64,000 bases of DNA from an uncultured Opitutaceae bacterium. GTDB lineage: Bacteria; Verrucomicrobiota; Verrucomicrobiia; Opitutales; Opitutaceae. The stretch lies in the NCBI GenBank assembly GCA_951813085.1, contig OX638348.1, positions 3,915,627 to 3,979,626 on the forward strand. The letters run 5' to 3'. The notes beneath the pieces are model-generated. The model saw nothing but the letters and a program-made list of their open reading frames with translations. It had not been told where the DNA came from and made no database searches. The position numbers and the translations under genes are program-made. Below, piece by piece: positions 35,821 to 43,847 of this stretch (the first letter of the stretch is position 1; each line of letters begins with the position of its first letter).

Positions 35821-38800
35821 AGATAAATTCTTTTGTGTTTAGCAATGCGAAAGCGACCTTGGTTAAAGACGTATCGGAGTCTTCAATACTGTTGTAGTAT
35901 TCCAGTAGACGATCCAATTCGGATTGCAGAGGTGGGCGAGCGAACGCTTCCCAAAAGAGGGATTCGATTTTGAGCTCCGGAGGGGCTTCTTCCAATTTCC
36001 TTTCAATGCTTCTGGCCCAATCGTTGGCTGCGTTTTGAACGAATTCCCCATTCAACATCGCCAAAGCTTGAGCGGGTACATTGGTACTATCGCGTTGGCT
36101 CGTAGTAGAGGTGGGAATCGGAAGATTGAAAGTCGAGAGAAACGGATCGAGCCGATTCCGCTTCGTTTCCAAGTAGACGCCTCGAGTGAAGGTGTCGCGC
36201 GCTACGCTATTGACCGAATCCATGATCGCTTCTGCATCGAGCCGTCTTGGGGCAAAGTATGAGAAGTATTGATTGTTCGGATCTTTAGTAAATGCATTTT
36301 CGGAGGCATTGCTGGACGATCGAAACGCCCGACTGGTGACCATGCTTCTCAGCGCAGTCTTTATCGACCCTCCGTTCTTCTCGAACTCGAGCGCGAGATA
36401 GTCGAGGAGTTCGGGGTGGCTAGGTTCTTTCCCAAGGCGCCCGAAATTATCGGTCGTGGCGACGATACCCCGTCCGAATACATAGCTCCATAGCCGATTG
36501 ACGATAACGCGTGATTTTAGCGTGTTGCTTGAGTCGATGATATCCTTGGCGAGCTCGAGGCGCCCGGAATTTCGCTTCGAATAGGGCTTCGAATCAAAGA
36601 CTTCCAAGAACTGCCTAGGCAAAGGCTCGGATTCCTGAGTGGTTTCTCCTCTGACAAGTAGTGGCTGTTCCACGACATCTCCTTCGAATATGCCAGGGGC
36701 TCGTGTGGGAAAGGGAATTTCGCTTTCGAGCTGACGGTAGGCTTGGAATAGCGAAGCGAGCGCTTCGGGCAGCGTATCGTACCGGTTGGGCAGTAGATTG
36801 AAGCGAATGAAGACACCCAGGTACTGCGCCTGCGCATCGGTTACCTTAGATCGTCTCCAGGCCTTGATGGATGCGATAAGGGCCTCTTGATAGGCAGCGA
36901 TGAGAGCGTCATGGTCGGCGATTTCGATATTTGACGGCAGCACTGAATAGAGTGGATTTCCTAGTTCTTTCAGTTTCGCGTTTCCTCCGATCACTTCCGT
37001 GACTCCGAACCAGGACTTGCCTTCCTCGTGCTTCACCGGTTTGTCGGCAAGAGTTGTAGCTTGGAAGTGAACCTGTTCGCCATTCCAATACTTGTATTTG
37101 CGAAGTGGATGCCATTGCATCAATCCGTTTTCCGGAGTTACGTAGGGATGGAGCCCTTGCTCGAGAGGGTAGCTGCGGGCGGACATGCGAAGAGCTCCGT
37201 TTTCTCCGATTGCCCGTATATAGCTCCAATCTCCGTCTGCTACGTGATTGGGCGAGGCGAGCATCCCACTGTGCTTGTCGGACAGTAGGTTGCTGTATAC
37301 CCCAGCCGGAAAGATGCCGGTTAGCGCCTGATTTCCTTCGGTTGCAACTGCGAAAACTCCGGGCGGACTCACTTTTGGCCTAAGCCCGTTGCCTTCCTGG
37401 TACCAGGAATCCAGGACGCGTTGGTTTCGCAAGTCAGCGTAGAAAGCAGCGTTTCGTTTGGCCGCCTCAGTTGCTTCAAAGTCATTTCGATACTGCTCGA
37501 TCTGCAGGTTCCATGCCTCAGAAAGCGCTGCCTCTGAAAGTTTGTTCCAGAGCTTGAGAGGAGCGAAGGGATGGTATTCCCCCACTTGCGCGACTTCTCT
37601 TTTCAACATGAAATCGGAAAGCTCCTCGGGATCTTCCGGTAGCGTCTTCTGGCGTTTGTTCGGGGCCTTTTTAAGATCGGAGATCCATTCTTTTTCATCC
37701 TGCGTGAGGTCGAATGAAAACTCGGCGAGCCTATTGATCGCTTCGTCGACATTTTTGAGCCAGTAGTCGGCTAGCGGCTTCCGGATCTGTCGCTTTAGCG
37801 TTTCGAGCGTTTTCGTATGAATCGATTGCTTTTCAATTGTATCAACATTTCGAGTACCCGGACGAACGCTCGCCATAATGCCGTATAGCCGATAAAAATC
37901 TTTTTGGCTTATTGGATCGAATTTGTGGTTGTGGCAACGAGCGCAGGAAACCGTAATGCCAAGCATTGCCTTGGACAAGACGTCGATTTGATTGTCCACC
38001 GTAGCTACTTGCTCACCGTAGGCGTCGGTGACCCCGAATCCGTGAGGAATCATGCGGAAGTGGGCAGGTCCGATCGCGGATTCGTTCAATCCGAGCTGCT
38101 CATTGATCCGAGGAGACTTCAATAGGTCGCCTGCGATGTGCTCGCTCAGTAGTTGATTGTAAGGCACATCTGCATTGAGGGCTCGTATTATATAGGAGCG
38201 ATAAGCGTCGGCGTAGGGGAGGGATGGGTCGCCCTCGCTTCCGTGAGATTCAGCGTATCGGTACCAATCCAGCCAATGGCGTCCCCATCGTTCTCCGAAC
38301 GCATCGGAATTCAAGAGCGCATCCACCATTTTTTGGTAGGTCTCTTCCGTGGGGTTGGCCTTGAACGCTTGCGCGACCGACGCTTCTGGAGGGAGGCCGG
38401 TCAAGATCAAATGGAGCCGGCGGGCCAAGACTTCGGGTGGCGCTGTTTGCTGCGCTTCAATCCCCTGACCGGACATCGCCTTGAATAGAAATCGATCGAT
38501 CGCTGTCCGTTCCCATTCCGCATTGGAAGCTTCTGGAGGGCTTGTTTTCTTTAGCGGCTGGAATGACCACCATTGGCGACGCTTCTCGATCAATGTTTCC
38601 CATGGGATCGCGTTATCCAGATCGAGCTGAGTAGGCTTCTTGGTTCTCGGATCGGGAGCGCCCAACGAAACCCATTCCTCAAAGTCGTTGATGACCGCTT
38701 CCGGAAGCTTCGGCGCTTTCGATGGCATCTCGAGCCCGTCTTCGTGGCGTAGCGCCCAGATTAGGACGCTGTCCTCGGGATTGCCGGGTTCAATTATGCT

Positions 38801-39016
38801 GCCGTTCTCGCTTCCTGATAGAATCGCATCTCGGTAGTCGAGAGCGAGCCCTGCATTGGCTTTGTTGACGCTGTTATGGCAATCGTAGCAATGCTCGGCC
38901 AATATCGGTCGAATCTTGGATTCGAAAAGCTTGAGATGCGAGGCGGGTAAATCGCTTGCGCTGACGCTAGCTGCGGCGAAAAGCGTGATTAGTAGGCTAA
39001 CGAACAGTATCAGCAT
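35810..39016 (-). CDS. PSD1-type cytochrome protein (PSCyt1-DUF1549-DUF1553), intact
   Basis: The 1,068-residue secreted protein has a signal peptide (LILFVSLLITLFAAASVSA) and heme motif CYDCHNSV near residue 43. DUF1549 blocks are HLILTGLPPEASVAQAF, WGRHWLDWYRYAESHG and CARCHNHKFDPISQKDFY. DUF1553 blocks are RVIVNRLWSYVFGRGIV and FGRLGKEPSHPELLDYLAL. About 300 residues between them show no domain I know. The Asn-Val-Pro-Ala-Gln region (TNVPAQALAMLNGEFV) is typical. It is co-transcribed with the DUF1501 gene and probably acts in the periplasm with it. Confidence 0.93.
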   Translation of the reverse strand: MLILFVSLLITLFAAASVSASDLPASHLKLFESKIRPILAEHCYDCHNSVNKANAGLALDYRDAILSGSENGSIIEPGNPEDSVLIWALRHEDGLEMPSKAPKLPEAVINDFEEWVSLGAPDPRTKKPTQLDLDNAIPWETLIEKRRQWWSFQPLKKTSPPEASNAEWERTAIDRFLFKAMSGQGIEAQQTAPPEVLARRLHLILTGLPPEASVAQAFKANPTEETYQKMVDALLNSDAFGERWGRHWLDWYRYAESHGSEGDPSLPYADAYRSYIIRALNADVPYNQLLSEHIAGDLLKSPRINEQLGLNESAIGPAHFRMIPHGFGVTDAYGEQVATVDNQIDVLSKAMLGITVSCARCHNHKFDPISQKDFYRLYGIMASVRPGTRNVDTIEKQSIHTKTLETLKRQIRKPLADYWLKNVDEAINRLAEFSFDLTQDEKEWISDLKKAPNKRQKTLPEDPEELSDFMLKREVAQVGEYHPFAPLKLWNKLSEAALSEAWNLQIEQYRNDFEATEAAKRNAAFYADLRNQRVLDSWYQEGNGLRPKVSPPGVFAVATEGNQALTGIFPAGVYSNLLSDKHSGMLASPNHVADGDWSYIRAIGENGALRMSARSYPLEQGLHPYVTPENGLMQWHPLRKYKYWNGEQVHFQATTLADKPVKHEEGKSWFGVTEVIGGNAKLKELGNPLYSVLPSNIEIADHDALIAAYQEALIASIKAWRRSKVTDAQAQYLGVFIRFNLLPNRYDTLPEALASLFQAYRQLESEIPFPTRAPGIFEGDVVEQPLLVRGETTQESEPLPRQFLEVFDSKPYSKRNSGRLELAKDIIDSSNTLKSRVIVNRLWSYVFGRGIVATTDNFGRLGKEPSHPELLDYLALEFEKNGGSIKTALRSMVTSRAFRSSSNASENAFTKDPNNQYFSYFAPRRLDAEAIMDSVNSVARDTFTRGVYLETKRNRLDPFLSTFNLPIPTSTTSQRDSTNVPAQALAMLNGEFVQNAANDWARSIERKLEEAPPELKIESLFWEAFARPPLQSELDRLLEYYNSIEDSDTSLTKVAFALLNTKEFIYVY

Positions 39017-39073
39017 CTTCGAAGAAGGGGGTAGTGGAAGTGAAACGATTTGGTACAGTAAAAGGCCGGCGAT

Positions 39074-39487
39074 TTGCGGGACAACCCTATTTGGTGGCTC
39101 TTTCGTTTGTTTTATCGGGATCTGATCCCTGCTGGGAGCCCTGAGAGGGAGTTGCCCCGAGCCTGTGAGCTTCTTTCAGAACCTCGACTGGGAGATCGGA
39201 ATTCGCAAGTGGCTCAAAGCGTAGGATCTTCGATAGAAGAACTCGCGGAAGCGATTGTCCAGATCAAGCGATCGGCAGATGAAACCGCTAATATTGTCGA
39301 AACGATAGATGATATCGCTTTCCAAAGGAACATTCTCGCATGCCAGAGCCCTGCTCGGAGGGATCAGCTAGCTATGGAGTCCAATCAACCCAGTCTTGCG
39401 ATCTATAAGATACGGGAGGTGTTGGGACTTGAACTGGGCAAAGCGGTTGCGCCGCCTCAGCTAGAATTTCTGGGGAATCCTCGTTAG
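39074..39487 (+). pseudogene. Relic of a methyl-accepting chemotaxis protein signalling domain
   Basis: Within this frame, residues 45-95 (GSSIEELAEAIVQIKRSADE, then TANIVETIDDIAFQRNILA) match the cytoplasmic hairpin of chemoreceptors. The conserved tip should continue as a long helix, but here it breaks off into CQSPARRDQ. No membrane domain or flanking helices are present. I read it as a decayed gene fragment. No other chemotaxis gene is in the window. Confidence 0.7.
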
Positions 39488-39609
39488 GGTCAGACGAACG
39501 CTTAACCGGATTCAATTGTCCGATACGAGCTATCCGACGGTCTTGATTTGGAGTCGACCGTTCTCCGGTAAAACTCCCTCGATCGACTTCGGTAGTCGAA
39601 TGTGCGCTC

Positions 39610-40110
39610 TTACGAGTCGCCCTTGAACTTGATATCGTCCTTTAGGGACGGCCAAAGAGAATCTGCCTTTGAGACGATATTCTCGAAATCGGATTTCAAG
39701 GTGTGCGTAAGGTCGGGTGTGGACAGCAGGAATAAACGATCCCCTTCTATGATGAAGCATGCAGGATTGGCGATGGATGCCTTGCCAACGAAAACGGATG
39801 ATACTGCGCAGCGTCCTCCATATGCGGGGACATAGCGCTCGGGATCTTTTGTGAACCTGTCTCGATTGGATTCGCTAGAGAATTGCCACACGGCTCCCAT
39901 CCATTCCGTAGTAATTTTATCGCTTCCTTTGATGGCTTTCTTCTCGGTGAAGTAAGAGACGGGATCATAGCCTTCGAGAACAATATTGGTGCCTTCTTCT
40001 TTGTCGATTTTTAGCTCATGGTGGGCAGCGAATGAATGGGTGGCGCCGACTAGAGCGAATGCGAGCAATGCGATCGATGACGTACGAGTGTTGAGTGAAA
40101 ATGTATTCAT
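39610..40110 (-). CDS. Secreted YHS-domain protein
   Basis: The ATG at 40110 gives a signal peptide (SSIALLAFALVGATHSFAA) and a 166-residue product; the open frame reaches 40203 but adds no plausible leader. The YHS core is LEGYDPVSYFTEKKAIKGSD followed by FSSESNRDRFTKDPERYVPA. YHS proteins often bind metals and occur near copper or heme proteins; the exact role is not known. The region 40111-40299 holds no gene. Confidence 0.85.
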   Translation of the reverse strand: MNTFSLNTRTSSIALLAFALVGATHSFAAHHELKIDKEEGTNIVLEGYDPVSYFTEKKAIKGSDKITTEWMGAVWQFSSESNRDRFTKDPERYVPAYGGRCAVSSVFVGKASIANPACFIIEGDRLFLLSTPDLTHTLKSDFENIVSKADSLWPSLKDDIKFKGDS

Positions 40111-40299
40111 GATTGTATAAATGTATGAAATTATAGGATACGGAAATAAGATTTGGAAATCATTCCGAGTGGTCTTATCCTCGTAAACGCGCTCGTTGCT
40201 CAATTGATTTTAGTAAATAGATAAAAACTTGAATTTAATTGTCGTATTTCTTCTAGAAAAAGGAGGCCGTACGCTGCGGTTACGGGTAAAAAGCCGGTC

Positions 40300-40540
40300 C
40301 TAGTTTTCGATGTCATCCTCGCTTACGACCTCATCGAGACCCAAGGAGCGCAGGTTATAGGAGTCTCTATTCCTTATTCCTGGGTATCGATAGCGGACCG
40401 GGCGTCCCCACGGATCGGTTAAATTGGTAAGGTATTCGGAAGGGGGTCCCTGCCAGTCTTCCATACCTAGATTTTCTATGAAGGCGGTCTAGCCCTCCTT
40501 GGTCTTGGGAAACTGCTCCATATGAAATTTGAACCGTCTA
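40300..40540 (-). pseudogene. gspG: Remnant of gspG (type II secretion major pseudopilin), C-terminal part with in-frame stop
   Basis: The minus strand encodes RFKFHMEQFPKTKEG, a TAG, then TAFIENLGMEDWQGPPSEYL, DPWGRPVRYRYPG and SYNLRSLGLDE, stop at 40300-40302. This is the C-terminal half of GspG (FPTTEQGL, WKGPYL, DPWGNPYQYRYPG, YSLGADG in relatives), with a stop replacing the leucine after the EG. The methylated N-terminal helix and leader are absent. No other gsp gene lies nearby. Confidence 0.75.
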
Positions 40541-40660
40541 AGCGGGGTCTGAGGCGCTGCGGTGGGGGATCGTAGCGATTCACTTTGTCGATTGAGGTGG
40601 ACGCCATCATAGTGAATCCGCAAAACGTATTTGGAACGAACTGAATAGAAGGTTGCTGTG

Positions 40661-42403
40661 ATGGAGAGTGGATTGGCATTTCGAGGAGTTTTGGTCAGGT
40701 TGGGCTGGGTAGGCTGCTTGGCTGTGGCCGCTGCGCAGTATGCTAATGGGCACGTTGAAAAGGGGGACATCGCTGGGATAAGCGGTGGAAGCGCGAGTAA
40801 CAGCGTGGAATTCCCAACCCATAGGATTGAAGTGCTGTCGCATTTGAGCTTGGCGGACATAGGAGGGGACGGAGAGGCAATGACTGCTGGGGATGGACCG
40901 ATCCTCAAACGGGGAGGGAATATGCGCTGTTCGGGCGAACGGATGGAGTCGCGTTCATCGATATAACCTTTCCCCGCAACCCAGTCTATTTGGGCATTCT
41001 TCCAAAGACATCGGGATCGGTGAATACGATTTGGAGAGACTTTAAGACCTATCAGAATCGCGCGTACATCGTAGCGGACAATACCAACAATGGACTGCAG
41101 GTATTCGACTTGACCGAGTTGCGAGACTCCGATGGCGAGCCTACAGTGTTCGAGGAAACGGCGCGTTACGATGGATTTCAGCAAGCGCACAATATCGCTA
41201 TCAATGAATCAACTGGGTTCGCCTATCCTGTGGGTGCATTCGATGGTGGAAACAATCCTGTTCAAGGCAGCGGCCTGGTCTTTTTGAACTTGAACGTGGA
41301 TCCAACTGCGCCCGGGTTTAATGCAGGTGGATTCGCACCTGACGGTTATACGCACGATACGCAGGTCGTTACCTACCAAGGATTCGATCAGGAGTTTGTC
41401 GGTGATGAGATCGCGTTTAGCTCGAACGAGGACACGTTGACGATCGTCAACCTGGAGAACAAGGCGTCCCCCGTCGCTTCTTTCTCGAGTTGGCTATGGA
41501 AACGCCGCTTATGTCCACCAAGGGTGGCTTACGCCGGACCACCGCTACTTTCTATCCAACGATGAGCTTGATGAGCTCGAGAACCCGAGCATTGGAACCA
41601 CGCGAACGCACATCTGGAATCTGGACGATCTGAGGAGCCCTCACTATCTCGGTTTTCACGATCACGGCACGGTGTCGATCGATCACAACCTATATATCCA
41701 TGATGGGTTCGTCTATGCGGCGAACTATACTACAGGACTTCGAGTATTGTCTGTGGATGCGATTGGAGAGGGTAAGCTCGGGGAGGTGGCTTGGGTCGAT
41801 ACGCATCCAGCCGATGATGAGCTGTCCTTTAAAGGGGCGTGGAGCGTGTATCCGTTTTTTGAGAGCGAGACAATCGTGATAAGCGATATCAACGAAGGCC
41901 TGATCCTGGCGCGGCTCACGGTTCGCGAGTACGATGAGGATTTGACGCAATGGAGGGAACGTTATTTTTCTCCGGAAACGCTGGCGAATCCGGCGTTGGA
42001 AAACACGATTTGGGGCCTCGAGGCTGATCCGGACGATGACGGGATGAACAACTTTCTGGAATTCGCTCTCGATTCGAATCCATCGGTGAAGAGCTTTGGC
42101 GCCTATCCCAAGTTCGGAATAGAAAATATTAGCCCAGATGGTTCCGAAGAGGCGGAATCAGCCTACGCGACCTTAAGCTTTCGGCAACGGAAGTCGATCG
42201 ACTATCTACGCTATGAACCCGTATCTACAAAATCGTTACAAAATCCTGCTTGGGTTTCGAATTTCGTGGTCCATGAAATTGAGGAGCTGCCGGGCGAATC
42301 TGTGGAGAGAGTAACCTATCGTTCGTTGGAGCCGTTGCAAGACGGGTCTCCACTTCAATCGCTATTCGTGAGATTGCGTGTGGTAAAAACCGAACCCTTC
42401 TAG
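40661..42403 (+). pseudogene. Choice-of-anchor-B/LVIVD-repeat secreted protein, two compensating frameshifts
   Basis: A start at 40661 gives a signal peptide (FRGVLVRLGWVGCLAVAAAQ). The first shift, near 40870-40885, moves into a frame with NDCWGWTDPQTGREYALFGR. That frame runs on as LPKTSGSVNTIWRDFKTYQN and NGLQVFDLTEL. Near 41485-41500 a second shift restores YGNAAYVHQGWLTPDHRYFL and THIWNLDDLRSPHYLG. The protein ends with LEADPDDDGMNNFLEFALDS and a beta-rich tail, as in many verrucomicrobial exported proteins. The function is unknown; the propeller-like LVIVD part may bind glycans or proteins. Confidence 0.8.
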
Positions 42404-42413
42404 ATTCGTTGAC

Positions 42414-43139
42414 TTAGACAGCTGCTTGAATGGGCTCGGCGCTATTTGCGCCTGCTAGGGCGTTCGCGGTGCGTTGCAGGTCGAGAAGGCTTTCCTCTGC
42501 CTGGAGCCGAATGCGTTCGATAATCTCTGGATTGAGCTTTTTGGGGACTTTGATAGCGGTACCGTAAACGATTTCGACTCTGGCAAAGGGTAGCGGAAGC
42601 AACGTGCGGTCCCAAGAGCCCTTGATCGTCCAAGCGAACTTCGCAGATGCGGCCATGGGCAGGATTTGCCCTCCCGTCCAGCGGGCCATGCGTACGACTC
42701 CCCCTTGAACGTGGCCTCGAGGACCGCGCGATCCATCTACGGCGAGCGCTGCGCCCATCCCGGGCTGCGAACGAATCATTTGAATCATTTCTTGAATTGC
42801 TTCAAGACCGTCGCGTCCTGATGACCCTCTGACCACTTTGAGTCCGAGACTTTCTTGGACTTGAGTCATGGCATCTCCATCGAGACTCTTGGAGCACATC
42901 GATACCCATTTCCCGTCCGTAGTTTTAGTCATGTTTCGAATCAGGGCGAATATTCGACCGTGCAAGAAGGCGCCGATTGCGGGTTCAGGCGCGGCGACTG
43001 CATCGTCAAATCGCTCTCTACCAGTTTCTCGAATCCTCCAAGTGCTGTTTAATGCGCGAATCAACCCAAGAACTAGAAAAGGGACGATGTACAACATGGC
43101 AAAGCGCCTTATTGCGCGAGGTTCGAGGGGATCGGGCAT
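42414..43139 (-). CDS. DUF374 lysophospholipid acyltransferase-like protein
   Basis: The 241-residue protein starts with a membrane helix (FAMLYIVPFLVLGLIRAL). It contains GAFLHGRIFALIRNMTK, VVRGSSGRDGLEAIQEMI and ALAVDGSRGPRGHVQGGVVR, the DUF374 signature. Relatives belong to the LPLAT superfamily and are thought to acylate lipid A or phospholipid. The usual H-x4-D of LPLATs is reduced here to HGRIFA, as is common in DUF374. The frame is intact. It is convergent with the preceding relic. Confidence 0.85.
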   Translation of the reverse strand: MPDPLEPRAIRRFAMLYIVPFLVLGLIRALNSTWRIRETGRERFDDAVAAPEPAIGAFLHGRIFALIRNMTKTTDGKWVSMCSKSLDGDAMTQVQESLGLKVVRGSSGRDGLEAIQEMIQMIRSQPGMGAALAVDGSRGPRGHVQGGVVRMARWTGGQILPMAASAKFAWTIKGSWDRTLLPLPFARVEIVYGTAIKVPKKLNPEIIERIRLQAEESLLDLQRTANALAGANSAEPIQAAV

Positions 43140-43247
43140 GGGGAGTGCATGGCGTGTGAACGCCGTCTATGTGGGGATTGAGGAGGGCGCCATAGGAGTT
43201 GCAGAATGGTGTCGCGTCAAGGGATATCCACACATTGCTAAAAATGC

Positions 43248-43265
43248 GTATCAATTAATTGATAC
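43248..43265. promoter_or_regulatory. Perfect 18-bp palindrome, possible operator
   Basis: GTATCAATTAATTGATAC is fully symmetrical. It lies in the 271-base gap between the divergent DUF374 and thioesterase genes, about 145 bases before the latter. Its AT-rich centre and length fit a dimeric repressor site (MarR/TetR type), but no matching regulator gene is in the window. The rest of the gap shows no gene. Confidence 0.4.
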
Positions 43266-43410
43266 CTATTGGTTTCGATCAAACCTCGCTCTTTCCCTCT
43301 CGGTCTTGATTCATCTTGATAGTTGATTTTGCTGCTTTTTCTATTGTTGCCTTGCGCAGATCGATCGATATCGAGCGATTACGATTTTAAAATCCTTTTT
43401 ATCATCTTCC

Positions 43411-43830
43411 ATGTTCAACGAAATCAAGCGTCTCGATCGTATCCATTTTAAAGCCCGTATCCCTTTCAGGATTACAGATCACAATTACGGCGACCATGTG
43501 GCCAACAATGTGATTGTCGAATACTTGCATGAGGGCCGGGTCCAGTTCTTGAATTCTCTTGGCTATTCGGAAAAAGACCTAGTCGGGGTGTCGTTGATTT
43601 TGTCGGAGCTGCACGTCAAGTACGTGAAACAGGCATTCTATCCAAATTCACTGACCTTGGAAATCTCTGCCGACAATTTTCGGCCGACTCGGTTCGACCT
43701 TCTCTACCGAGGTTTCGAGGATACAGGCGACCTCTTGCTCCTGGCCAAATCGGAAATGGCGGCCTTCGATCCGGATTCGGGTAAGCCAATCCGAATGCCG
43801 GATGCGATGAAGGAACAGTTCTCTCGCTAG
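43411..43830 (+). CDS. Hotdog-fold acyl-CoA thioesterase
   Basis: The 139-residue protein has the 4HBT pattern FRITDHNYGDHVANNVIVEY near residue 22, with an aspartate and the GDHV segment at the active site. EGRVQFLNSLGYSEKDL follows. These enzymes hydrolyse acyl-CoA thioesters. No operon partner is evident. The substrate cannot be inferred. Confidence 0.85.
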   Translation: MFNEIKRLDRIHFKARIPFRITDHNYGDHVANNVIVEYLHEGRVQFLNSLGYSEKDLVGVSLILSELHVKYVKQAFYPNSLTLEISADNFRPTRFDLLYRGFEDTGDLLLLAKSEMAAFDPDSGKPIRMPDAMKEQFSR

Positions 43831-43847
43831 GCAAAGTAAATCCGCGC

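Noticed and set aside
42868-43326. Plus-strand 152-codon frame crossing the DUF374 start
   Set aside because: It is antisense to a recognised gene and runs into the palindrome-containing gap without a ribosome site.
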